From Bacteroidota bacterium (GTDB lineage Bacteria; Bacteroidota; Bacteroidia; Cytophagales; Cyclobacteriaceae): 64,000 nt of DNA. The stretch lies in assembly GCA_018267285.1 (NCBI GenBank), contig JAFDYU010000003.1:1-64000 (forward strand). Direction: 5' to 3'. A program made the position numbers and the translations under genes. Under the pieces are notes generated by a model. The model was not told where the DNA came from and did not search any database. It worked only from the letters and a program-made list of their open reading frames with translations. This document shows, piece after piece, positions 1 to 8,442 of this stretch. Within the stretch, counting starts at the first letter, position 1. Each line of letters begins with the position of its first letter.

Positions 1-2846
1 ACACCATCCCCAGAAGCTAAATCATTTGCCGTAAAGGTAAACGCAACTACTTCAGTTGCTTGCGTAGTGGCAATGGACGATAAGGAAACTGATCCTGTAC
101 CACCTGATAATGTTGACGTTACATCCGCATTTGGAGTCAGCTTACTCCCGGTAGCAGGTGAGGTTGTGTTATAACATGTACCTGTTGTGTTATACTCCAT
201 CACTGATACATAATATGTATGGTTTCCGGTAAGGTTAGTAACTGTTACCGTACTACCAGTGCCAACATACACCACATAATCATCATTGCCTGATTCCGCA
301 AAAGAGCTCCCGCTTCCAAAAGCGTTGCCTCCATCACTATAAGAAGTGCCCGAGGAAGGCACACCAGCGGCACCTACGGCACTTCCATCACGCATTAGGA
401 CGATCACACCACCGGTTCCCGTGCCCCGGGTCCAGTTGATTACCATACTTCCCGCTACAGTGGTACCAAAGGTTACATTGGTTGCTTGCGTAGAGGGTGG
501 TGTACAAAGTGTTGTAGTATTGGCACCGCTTGGTGATGTTATTTTGTAGTTTACGTTTACTCCCGATCCGCTGTAGGGATAAACTTTATAGTAATAAGTT
601 GTAAGCGGTGTTAGTCCACTATCGGTAAACGTTCCGGCTGCACTGGTATAAACAACGGTTTCACCCGCAGCTATGGATGATCCAACGGTATAAGCAGTTC
701 CGTCTGATGGGGCTGTTCCCGGTGCACCGCCTGCTTTTCTAACTACCAGATATCCCCCCGAAGCGCCCGTTGCCCCTCCTACCGTTACATCAATAGACAC
801 ATCCGTTATATTAGAAAATGTTGGCGTACTTGCTGAAGAGGAAGGCTCCGTAAACACCGTTACCACCGGGGCAGTTGGGCTTGTTTTGTAATCTGGTGTT
901 GGAGTGCCTGCCGTGGTATAGGGATAAATGGTGAATTCGTATTGATTGCCTGAGGTGAGGTTACTCCATCCAGCGTAGGTATTTGTACCAAAGTTAATAC
1001 TCTCAACTCCATTCCACGTACTGGTTTGCGAGCTTAAATTAGCATCATTTGCAGGCGCAGCTGTGCCATCGGAAAAAGTTGGGTACGCTCCGCTATTAGT
1101 AACATCCCTTGCAACAATCAAGTATTTAGCAGGCGCAGGAGTTCCAGCGGACCCTGTCCAGTTTAGAGTAATGGCAGTGGCTGTTGCGGTTGCGGTAAAA
1201 CCGGTAGGGTAATTTGCCGGCTCATCGGTCGTCTTTTGTGTACCGCTAAGCGGTGATGTGATTAAATAATTTTCTGTTCCCCCTGAACCATTAAACTCAT
1301 ACAGGTTAAAGGTATAGGATGTGTTTGCTGTAAAACCTGAGAGCGCTACCGAGTTGCCGCTTCCGATGTACATTACGTAGCTGCCCGAAGAACCTATGTC
1401 TGTTCCAGAACCAAAAGAGGGGTTGTCGGTATATGTAGTTCCATCCGTAGGTGCGGTTGGTGCTCCCCCCTGCTTTACAACTAAAATACGGGAAGTTCCA
1501 CCTCCTGCACCCGGCACAGTCCAATTTACAGTTAGGGTAGTATTGGAGACGCTGGTAAACGTCATTGTGGTAGATTGTGCAGTGGGCTGGGCATAATAAA
1601 TAGTTGCCGACAAAGTAGGCTGTGTTACGGAGTAATTTCCTGCTTGTGCACCGCTAAGTGCATAACCGCTTGTGTTTACGTTAATGCCAACTCCAGGGCC
1701 TGTGCTTGCAAAAGTACCCGCAGCCGATGTGGCATCAACAGAAACAGCATCCCCGGTATAGGGTTTGCCATCACTTGTAGAGCCTGTGCCTGCTGTTTCG
1801 GAGGATAAGAGCGCTGGAGTACCACCTAAGGTAGCAGCAGTTGTTGCATCATAACCTTTGTTGTTTGCGGTAGCGCCTGTTATTGTTAAAGCCTTGGCAC
1901 TGATATCTGCAGTTGGAGACGGCTGCGTTAACGTATAGTTAGCTGAGGCCGAACCGGATATTGTATAGCCACTGGTAGTTATTGTTTTGCCCGTGCCCAC
2001 ATTTGCATTCGAAAAATTGCCCGTGGCACCGGAATCATCTAAGGTTACATTGCCTACATCTCCAGCAATAACCCCACTTAACACAGGGGAGCCACCCAAT
2101 GTTACGGGTGTTGTTTTATCGTATGTTTTATTTGATGCCGTTGCTCCTGTTATGGTGAGATTCGCTGTAGTAATGGTAGCGGTAGCCGTGGGCTGCGTGA
2201 GCGAATAATTGCCTGAGGCAGATCCGGTAATTGCATAGCCGCTACCGTTTACAGTTTTTCCGGTGCCCACATTTGCATCAGAAAAATTGCCTGTGGCGCC
2301 TGATGCATCTATCGTAACATTACCTACATCTCCTGCCAAAACACCATTTAAAACGGGAGTTCCACCCACGGTGGTAGCAGTACTGCCATCATAAACCTTA
2401 GAAGTTGCAGTTACTCCGGTAATGGTTAATGTTTTAGGATTAACTGTGCTTGACGTTGTGGGTTCATTAGCAGATGTTGCTCCTGACACTAATGTAATAT
2501 TGCCTGAATAAGGAGAGCCTGCCACCGTGGCTGTTGCTTTTAGGCGAACATATACTGCGGTTCCTGCTGCAATGTTACCACCTCCACTTGATGTAGCTGT
2601 AAAGCTAATTGATGAGGCAAAACCACTTCCCGATGTTTTTGAAACCTCAAATCCCGAAGGTGGAGTAACGGTCAATATTGCGCTGGCACCAATACTACTG
2701 GCACTAAACGTAAAACTCGTTTCGGATGAGGCAGTTCCATAAGTTGTTGATAAAGCTGAGAGTACACCCGTTGGCATTATTGACTGTGCCTGACTAAGCC
2801 AAGCGGTAAAAAACAAAGGAAAAAAAAGAGTAAAAAATCTCTTCAT
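1..2846 (-). CDS. Secreted YDG/MBG-repeat and fibronectin-like surface protein (partial, C-terminus outside window)
   Basis: An open reading frame runs without a stop from an ATG at 2846 to the window edge, 948 codons seen. Residues 1-21 are a signal peptide (MKRFFTLFFPLF..., cleavage near AQ-S). After a beta-rich region (25-135) come three tandem repeats at about 138-227, 228-317 and 318-416, each beginning with a TITGxTAxxK block and a YDG-type motif (VYDG, TYDK, GYDA) and ending in a GNYSLTQP-like block. From about 419 onward are several fibronectin-III-like stretches rich in Gly, Ser and Thr (motifs such as LTVNWT and YTFNLYEF). YDG/MBG repeats are typical of large exported adhesin-like proteins of Bacteroidota, often type IX secreted; the C-terminal sorting domain that would show this lies outside. 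Function: cell-surface or secreted adhesion protein (inference). It lies 55 bases after the lipoprotein gene and may have its own promoter. Confidence 0.85.
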   Translation of the reverse strand, partial: MKRFFTLFFPLFFTAWLSQAQSIMPTGVLSALSTTYGTASSETSFTFSASSIGASAILTVTPPSGFEVSKTSGSGFASSISFTATSSGGGNIAAGTAVYVRLKATATVAGSPYSGNITLVSGATSANEPTTSSTVNPKTLTITGVTATSKVYDGSTATTVGGTPVLNGVLAGDVGNVTIDASGATGNFSDANVGTGKTVNGSGYAITGSASGNYSLTQPTATATITTANLTITGATASNKTYDKTTPVTLGGSPVLSGVIAGDVGNVTLDDSGATGNFSNANVGTGKTITTSGYTISGSASANYTLTQPSPTADISAKALTITGATANNKGYDATTAATLGGTPALLSSETAGTGSTSDGKPYTGDAVSVDATSAAGTFASTGPGVGINVNTSGYALSGAQAGNYSVTQPTLSATIYYAQPTAQSTTMTFTSVSNTTLTVNWTVPGAGGGTSRILVVKQGGAPTAPTDGTTYTDNPSFGSGTDIGSSGSYVMYIGSGNSVALSGFTANTSYTFNLYEFNGSGGTENYLITSPLSGTQKTTDEPANYPTGFTATATATAITLNWTGSAGTPAPAKYLIVARDVTNSGAYPTFSDGTAAPANDANLSSQTSTWNGVESINFGTNTYAGWSNLTSGNQYEFTIYPYTTAGTPTPDYKTSPTAPVVTVFTEPSSSASTPTFSNITDVSIDVTVGGATGASGGYLVVRKAGGAPGTAPSDGTAYTVGSSIAAGETVVYTSAAGTFTDSGLTPLTTYYYKVYPYSGSGVNVNYKITSPSGANTTTLCTPPSTQATNVTFGTTVAGSMVINWTRGTGTGGVIVLMRDGSAVGAAGVPSSGTSYSDGGNAFGSGSSFAESGNDDYVVYVGTGSTVTVTNLTGNHTYYVSVMEYNTTGTCYNTTSPATGSKLTPNADVTSTLSGGTGSVSLSSIATTQATEVVAFTFTANDLASGDG
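1599..2435 (-). repeat. Three tandem in-frame YDG-domain repeats
   Basis: Within the surface-protein gene, units lie at about 2435-2166, 2165-1896 and 1895-1599. The first two are 270 bases (90 codons) and clearly similar at DNA level; both contain the block GTGCCCACATTTGCAT on the plus strand followed by GAAAAATTGCC. The third is about 297 bases and more diverged, with an insertion around residues 345-362 of the protein. The pattern points to tandem duplication followed by divergence. Confidence 0.85.
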
Positions 2847-2901
2847 AATATTTTTATTGTTAAGAAAAATCAAAATCTGTCTAATTGAATATTAATAATC
2901 T

Positions 2902-4176
2902 TTACTGAATTATTCCGTCCGAGTCGGTCTTCATCAACAGCACACAACTAACACCGGCCAGCACGGTAGTGCCTAACACTATGTACCCGCCATCGATGGC
3001 TTGCAATACCTGCACGCCATTATCCGGAAACTGGCCTCCATAATCTTTTGTCCACAACATTACTCCATGGCTATCTACTTTAATTAAATGATAGTTGGTA
3101 TCGGTACCTTTTTGTAGCGTGTTGAGCATTAATAAGCCGCCCTCGTGGGTAGAAGAAATTGAGTTTGCCGGAACAATGTTATTTTGAGGCGTAATGGTGT
3201 AGCTCATGGAGTCGAGCAAATTGTCGTTGAAATCGGTGCTTGCAAAAGCAACTTTCGAATAGTTGGTTGCCGTACCCGGTAAACTGTAGCTGCCCACCAT
3301 GGCAAATCCGTTTCTAAAAGGGCAAACATCGGCCGAAGTAAGATTGAAGGTTACATTCCCATTGGGATTGTAAAACTGATGCAAGGTGCTGCCGTCTGTT
3401 GTAGATACTTTAATCAAGCTCATTTCAGAATTGGCTGTCTGTGGGTTGGTGCGTGTTGCCGACCAGTACAGAAAACCGTTTTGGTCATCGAGAAAAAGTT
3501 TATGCGCCATCACATCGCCACCGGATCCATAGGCTTTTACCCATTCGGGTGAAAATGAACTGCCGTTGATCTTCGTGGCGAACATATCGGCCACCGGGTT
3601 AGATAGGTTTGCTCCTGCTATGTAGAAGTCGCCTGTTTTTGAAACCGCCACACCTAACCCGTTAGCCTGAATTGGAAACGTGCGGTAGGCTCTCGGTGTG
3701 CCGTTTGTTGCTGAATAGTTTGTGTTGTCAATGGTTATCATCAGCAGGGCCGAAGCAGTGGTTGGGTTGTTGTTGATTATCGTGTCATATATCTCCCGGC
3801 CGGTAATAACGTAACCCGTCTCTACCCCCGAAGCATTGTTTATGGCAGCGAGACCAAATCCTTGATAGTTATAGAGGGTGTCTTTATCGGCAGAAACGGG
3901 TTCGGGAAAAAAAATCGTTTTCTGAAGGTTTCCGAAGGCATCGGTTTTGATGAGCTTGATTCTGTATTGAGAACAGGTGGTGGCATTGGTACACACCGTA
4001 CCCGAATTAACCAGGATTAGAAAACCTTTATCGGCCGTTTCGATTATGGCTTGTGCCTGATCTTGAAAACCTCCGTTAAAATAGCGCAAAAAAGTAGTTG
4101 GTTTGGCCAACTGCACACCACTTTCTTTGCATGAAAGTAAAATCAAAAAAAACAGAGGAACATAAATTTTTTTCAT
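2902..4176 (-). CDS. Lipoprotein with propeller-like repeats, function unknown
   Basis: 424 residues from ATG at 4176. The N-terminus MKKIYVPLFFLILLSC is a lipoprotein signal with the lipid-carrying Cys at 16. The rest is a run of beta-rich blocks in which Gly-Gly-[FY] plus a hydrophobic strand recurs (near the start GGFQDQAQAIIETADKGFLI, near the end GGYIVLGTTVLAGVS), like the blade repeats of Bacteroidota proteins of the kelch or delta-60 type. No catalytic motif and no type IX sorting domain is visible; the protein stops right after the last repeat (MKTDSDGIIQ). It is the last gene of the five-gene operon starting at 13058, 8 bases after the beta-barrel gene. A role as a periplasmic or surface binding partner of the other operon products is inference. 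Confidence 0.75.
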   Translation of the reverse strand: MKKIYVPLFFLILLSCKESGVQLAKPTTFLRYFNGGFQDQAQAIIETADKGFLILVNSGTVCTNATTCSQYRIKLIKTDAFGNLQKTIFFPEPVSADKDTLYNYQGFGLAAINNASGVETGYVITGREIYDTIINNNPTTASALLMITIDNTNYSATNGTPRAYRTFPIQANGLGVAVSKTGDFYIAGANLSNPVADMFATKINGSSFSPEWVKAYGSGGDVMAHKLFLDDQNGFLYWSATRTNPQTANSEMSLIKVSTTDGSTLHQFYNPNGNVTFNLTSADVCPFRNGFAMVGSYSLPGTATNYSKVAFASTDFNDNLLDSMSYTITPQNNIVPANSISSTHEGGLLMLNTLQKGTDTNYHLIKVDSHGVMLWTKDYGGQFPDNGVQVLQAIDGGYIVLGTTVLAGVSCVLLMKTDSDGIIQ

Positions 4177-4184
4177 GCAATCAA

Positions 4185-5267
4185 TTATTTTCTAGTGAAC
4201 TTAAGCTTCTGTGGTTTAAAATAAGGATAGACAAAGCCGATGTTTATCGTAAAATTAGTCGGCTTGTAGTTAGGAAGTTGGTACATGTAATCAAATGCTC
4301 CGGTAATGTTTGTGCGTGCAGACGAATTTACCGGGTTGGTGAGCCCATATTGCACCCTGAATTCGCCAATCAAATACACGGAATTAAAGCGGTACTTAAT
4401 ACCGGCTAAACCGGTTAAGGTGGGAACAAATTTATGGTAGCTGCTGCTGTACTTTACATCGGGGCCATTGACACCACCACTCTGTACCCTATTAATGTTC
4501 TGCCATGTGCTGATCATTGTATTAGAGCCGCTCAATATGTAACTCACTCCGGGGCCAAAGCCTATGTAGGGTACAAAGTTTATGGAATTCCTCAGCTTCA
4601 ATTGAACGATCGGGTTGAGGTCTATCCAATTTTGTTTTAAGGTTACCGTCTGCGAGCCATCGCTTGCATTGGTGAGGTCGTTAGTAAAAGGCATGGCGTT
4701 GGTGTAGCCAAATGTGCGTTGTACGTAAAAAACTTCGGGTGCAAACACCAGTCGGTTCATCCAATTTTTTTTATCCTTGAAAATTTCCTTTTCAAAAGAA
4801 AGGCCAAACTGGAAACCCATTTTAGGTGCATATTTTCCTTTACCGGATGTATTCGATACGTAGTAGATGCTGTTGAGAATTGGTAAGGTGAAATTGGCCC
4901 CGAATTTAAGCCCGAGGTTAAAAACCGGCTTGGTTCGAAACGTTTGGTACAGCCCCATGAATTCAGCCGGCTCTACATTTGGGTTGGGCTGATAAAAGTG
5001 GTCTGCATCCAACAGTTTCAACATGCTTGCGTCAGCTTTTTCGGGTTCTTCCAAATAAATGTGTGCCAGTGTTAGCAGGCGATAGGCCGAAACCAATTCA
5101 GGCTTAGAAAATTTGCCGATGTTGCTTTCTATAAGGCCGGGCAGCTCGTGAAGCCGCCCTTGTTCATAGACGGATTGGGCCAATCGAAGTGCTTGTGTGC
5201 CACTCTGTGCGCGGCATAACATAATGCCTATAAACCAAAAAAATACATAACATAAAATTCTATTCAT
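4185..5267 (-). CDS. Outer-membrane beta-barrel protein with helical (TPR-like) N-terminus
   Basis: 360 residues from ATG at 5267. Signal peptide at 1-20 (ends CRAQ-S). Residues 22-100 are helical and TPR-like (motif LARLAHIYLEEPEKA-like: LLTLAHIYLEEPEKADAS), then PNVEPAEFMGLYQTFRTKP leads into a barrel from about 115 to the end, with alternating hydrophobic strands and Gly-rich turns (LGLKFGANFTLPIL, YIGFGPGVSYIL, FTINIGFVYPYF), as in the PorT / outer-membrane protein beta-barrel family. The gene begins 3 bases after the nSTAND1-WD40 gene ends and is followed after 8 bases by the lipoprotein gene, so it is almost certainly cotranscribed. Its substrate or partner cannot be read from sequence; an outer-membrane anchor for the operon's periplasmic parts is inference. 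Confidence 0.75.
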   Translation of the reverse strand: MNRILCYVFFWFIGIMLCRAQSGTQALRLAQSVYEQGRLHELPGLIESNIGKFSKPELVSAYRLLTLAHIYLEEPEKADASMLKLLDADHFYQPNPNVEPAEFMGLYQTFRTKPVFNLGLKFGANFTLPILNSIYYVSNTSGKGKYAPKMGFQFGLSFEKEIFKDKKNWMNRLVFAPEVFYVQRTFGYTNAMPFTNDLTNASDGSQTVTLKQNWIDLNPIVQLKLRNSINFVPYIGFGPGVSYILSGSNTMISTWQNINRVQSGGVNGPDVKYSSSYHKFVPTLTGLAGIKYRFNSVYLIGEFRVQYGLTNPVNSSARTNITGAFDYMYQLPNYKPTNFTINIGFVYPYFKPQKLKFTRK

Positions 5268-5270
5268 AGG

Positions 5271-8200
5271 CTACTTGTAGTTTGACGGCAGGTTGGGGCA
5301 AGTTGATTGATACTTAATATTGGAACCAATGTATTGATCCCAATCGTCTTTCGACATGTTTTGTTTGATGTACCCACACAGTTTTCCCGACATGGAATTG
5401 ATCTTAGTGGGCCACGCATGGATGGTGTAATCAACATCTTCTTTCCTGCCTTCTTTAGGGATATTCGTGGTAATACTGTTAATGCCCGCCATCAACTGGT
5501 TATCATCTGGTGTAAAGGCCATGCTCCAAACCCAATCGTGGTCATTCAATACTTGAGGTTGCTTGGTGAGGTCATCGTAGTTCCATAACCTAATGCTCTT
5601 GTCTTTACTCGCGGTTACCATAAAGCTACCGGAATGACTAAACTTGATCTGCTCAATATCTGAAGAGTGCCCCGTGAGTGTCTTGCGCGCAATGCCGTTG
5701 GTAACAATCCTCAACTCACCGTTACCTGCTCCAATAATCACGTTGTAGCCTTTTGGATCGAAAGCCACGGCAAGTATATCGTCTTTATTGTTGAGAATAT
5801 TATATCTGTTTACAGCATAATTATTTTTCACATCCCAGATATAAAGATTTCCATCAACTCCCCCTCCTACTAATTTTGTTCCATCAGTATTTAGGTCTAT
5901 TGAGGTTATCTTTTCTTTAGAGCAGTCGATAGCTTCTTTGGCTGTGCTTAGATCAGAATACATGATGCTTTTCCCAGAATTAGCCCTGGCAAAAAAGCCT
6001 TTGTTATCGGGGGTGAAGTTGATGTTCTCAATATCGGAAATGAACCCAGTTATCTTTTTTGGTTCTGCTCCTGAGTTTCTCAGATCGAAGAGATAAGCAA
6101 AGTTGTTGTAACGATCTGCCGGGTAAAGCCCACCCACCGCAAGATAGTTTCCATCGCTGCTGATGTCCATCGAATAGATTTGATAATCCGAGAAATGTTT
6201 GAGGGTATCCCCTTGCCACAATCCATTGGAAAGTTTCCATTGAATGATGCGTCCATCGCTTCCGCCCGAATAGAGCGAATTGTTTTTTAAACTCGTTACC
6301 ACCGCACGTGCCGCGCTGGTATGCCCGTTGAGGCTGTTGGTCATGGGATCCGACCAGGCTTTTAGGGCGTAGAATAATCCATTGTACACATCGTTATCAA
6401 ACGGATAACCTGCGTTCTTTGTATTGAAGTTGTACCCTTGCTGAGCCAATAGAGCGTGCAATTCTTTGTCGTTAATCTGTGTTGACTTCAGCGATATGGC
6501 TTTGCCTATGGCAAGGAGCGATTGCCTTTCTGCTTCAGCTTGAGCTTTCAAAGCAGCTTCTGTAGCTTTGTCTGCTTTCTTTTTTTGTTCTTCGGCAACT
6601 TTTCTCTGAGCAATAGCATCTGCTTCGTTTGTTTTTGCCCTCGCTTCGCTTTCTCTCGCTTTTTTCTCTGCTTCTTGAGCCAACTCTTGTTGTTTTTTGG
6701 CCTCTATTGCAGCAGCAACAGCGTTCTTTCTTTGTACTTCAGCTTCGGCTTGTGCAGAAACGGCTTTATCTCTTTGCTTCCTAGCCTCTATGGCATTTTG
6801 GTCTGCCTTTGCGCGTTGCTCAATGGCTTCTTGAGCGGCTGCGGTAGCTATGCCTTGTTGCACAAATGCATAAACCAGAGCAACTAGGGCAAATCCCGTA
6901 ATAACACCAAACACAATGGCTGTGGTGCGGGCGCGTTGTAATTTGCGTTTGGCCTCAAGTTCTTTTATGCGCTGCTCGGTCTCGAATTCTTTCTTGGAAT
7001 ACTCCAAGAAAATCATGGTACGTTCAAAAGCCGGGTGATAGCGCTGCCCCCACACCAACGTAGGTTTGTGCTTTACCTGCCAGTTGAGTGCGAGTTGCAA
7101 ATCGGGTGGCCTCCACAATCCGGCCTTACCCACCTGGTACATATTTGCGGCTTCGGCCAGGCGCAAGTACATCTGTACAGCATCGGCTTCATCGTCTACC
7201 CAGTTTTTTAAGCGCACCCAAATGCGCATCAAACTTTCGTGCGATATATCCACCATCGATTTCGAGCCGAGCGGTAATCCAAATCCGGGCGTCAACAACG
7301 AGCGGCCCGGCTCGCGGAATTTTTCTATCACTTCAATGACATCGTCTTCGCTAACATCGGCAATCGAAGCAATTTCATTTAACCGGGTGGGTCTGCGTAT
7401 GCCAAAGTTTTCGCCACGTTTTTCGGTGATGGCCTTGAATAATACTTCGCATATCCGTTTTTGATCTTCGTCCAATTCATCATAAGCTTCGTTGGCGTGC
7501 ATCGACAACGCCTCGCTCATGGTGCCTATCGCCTCGTAATGTTTTAGGTCAACTTGTTCGTCTTCGTAATCGCGGTACCGGCTCCAGTAACTCCAGGTGC
7601 GCATGAGCGCGTGCTGAAGAATGGGCAACTGATCGGGGTTATCGCCCAAATCATTGAGCAACTGTTGTACTAAACGCGGTGTAATTTTTGCGTTGCCCAC
7701 CGCAACAGGCCCTTCAATGGCTCTGCGTTTTTGGTCGCGCGTCATCTGGGGGATGAGGTAGTGGCTATCGTTAATCTTGCGGGTGAGTTCGGGGAACTGT
7801 GCACAATCTCCGATAAAATCGGAACGCATGGTGATGGCTACATAAATGGGAGCATCTTCGTAATTGATGGCTTCCATCAGCAGGTTTACAAAAGCTAATG
7901 TTTCGTTGACTGAATTGGGATCGGTACTGTCTTTGAAACGAAACAATTCTTCAAACTGATCGACCAGCACCAAGTAGTTTATGTCTGAACTTCTGCGCGA
8001 TTGCTGGATGGCTTCTACCAACCCAAGCGAACTGCTCCGCAACAAGGTGGAAACAATTGTGCGCTTAATCTTTTTCTCTTCGGGGTCTGCGTAGTTGTAA
8101 TCCTTCGATGTATTCAACAGGGATTCAGCCAGGTTGTCAATTGGGCCAGCACCCGGGCGCGTAACCACCACTTCCCAGTTGGGGCTTGTGTCGGTAAGGA

Positions 8201-8438
8201 AACCACCGTACAGAATCGGCAAAACACCGCAATAGATGAAAGATGATTTACCACTTCCGGAAGGGCCAATGACACCAACAAACCGACTCTTGGAAAGTTT
8301 TAGAAGTACCTCATCGCTCTGCCCCTCACGGCCAAAGAAAAGGTGGCTTTCTTCAATCTTAAATGGCCGCAAACCAGGAAATGGGTTGTCTACACCTACT
8401 GTGGTGGGCGAACCCTGCATTTCGTCTATCTGGCTCAT
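5271..8438 (-). CDS. nSTAND1 NTPase with transmembrane helix, coiled coil and WD40 propeller
   Basis: 1055 residues from ATG at 8438. The start contains NPFPGLRPF (19-26) and FFGRE (34-38), typical of nSTAND1 NTPases; Walker A GPSGSGKSS at 58-66, Walker B YLVLVDQFEELF at 155-166, MRSDF at 204-208, LPILQHALMRTW near 271-282 and ISHESLMRIW at 398-407 complete the family signature. A basic stretch (about 490-504) precedes one hydrophobic helix at about 505-527. Then an Ala/Glu/Lys-rich coiled coil (530-645) leads to a WD40 propeller (about 700-1045, blades such as GGSDGRIIQW and SKDKSIRLWNYDD). The positive-inside rule puts the NTPase in the cytoplasm and the coiled coil and WD40 part in the periplasm. 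STAND proteins act as ligand-sensing switches; the ligand here is unknown. Gaps to both neighbours are 3-4 bases. Confidence 0.85.
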   Translation of the reverse strand: MSQIDEMQGSPTTVGVDNPFPGLRPFKIEESHLFFGREGQSDEVLLKLSKSRFVGVIGPSGSGKSSFIYCGVLPILYGGFLTDTSPNWEVVVTRPGAGPIDNLAESLLNTSKDYNYADPEEKKIKRTIVSTLLRSSSLGLVEAIQQSRRSSDINYLVLVDQFEELFRFKDSTDPNSVNETLAFVNLLMEAINYEDAPIYVAITMRSDFIGDCAQFPELTRKINDSHYLIPQMTRDQKRRAIEGPVAVGNAKITPRLVQQLLNDLGDNPDQLPILQHALMRTWSYWSRYRDYEDEQVDLKHYEAIGTMSEALSMHANEAYDELDEDQKRICEVLFKAITEKRGENFGIRRPTRLNEIASIADVSEDDVIEVIEKFREPGRSLLTPGFGLPLGSKSMVDISHESLMRIWVRLKNWVDDEADAVQMYLRLAEAANMYQVGKAGLWRPPDLQLALNWQVKHKPTLVWGQRYHPAFERTMIFLEYSKKEFETEQRIKELEAKRKLQRARTTAIVFGVITGFALVALVYAFVQQGIATAAAQEAIEQRAKADQNAIEARKQRDKAVSAQAEAEVQRKNAVAAAIEAKKQQELAQEAEKKARESEARAKTNEADAIAQRKVAEEQKKKADKATEAALKAQAEAERQSLLAIGKAISLKSTQINDKELHALLAQQGYNFNTKNAGYPFDNDVYNGLFYALKAWSDPMTNSLNGHTSAARAVVTSLKNNSLYSGGSDGRIIQWKLSNGLWQGDTLKHFSDYQIYSMDISSDGNYLAVGGLYPADRYNNFAYLFDLRNSGAEPKKITGFISDIENINFTPDNKGFFARANSGKSIMYSDLSTAKEAIDCSKEKITSIDLNTDGTKLVGGGVDGNLYIWDVKNNYAVNRYNILNNKDDILAVAFDPKGYNVIIGAGNGELRIVTNGIARKTLTGHSSDIEQIKFSHSGSFMVTASKDKSIRLWNYDDLTKQPQVLNDHDWVWSMAFTPDDNQLMAGINSITTNIPKEGRKEDVDYTIHAWPTKINSMSGKLCGYIKQNMSKDDWDQYIGSNIKYQSTCPNLPSNYK

Positions 8439-8442
8439 ACAG

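Noticed and set aside
1599-2435. Regular repeats as a CRISPR array
   Set aside because: Units are 270-297 bases, in frame and coding; no short direct repeats with unique spacers occur anywhere in the window.
346-2742. Several plus-strand open frames across the first 2.8 kb
   Set aside because: They are shadows of the long minus-strand surface-protein gene; their proteins are Pro/Val-rich reverse readings of Gly/Thr/Ser repeats without signal or domain.
6522-6887. Plus-strand 121-residue Phe/Cys/Leu-rich frame
   Set aside because: It is antisense to the Ala/Glu/Lys coiled coil of the nSTAND1 protein; the hydrophobic look comes from reversing those codons.
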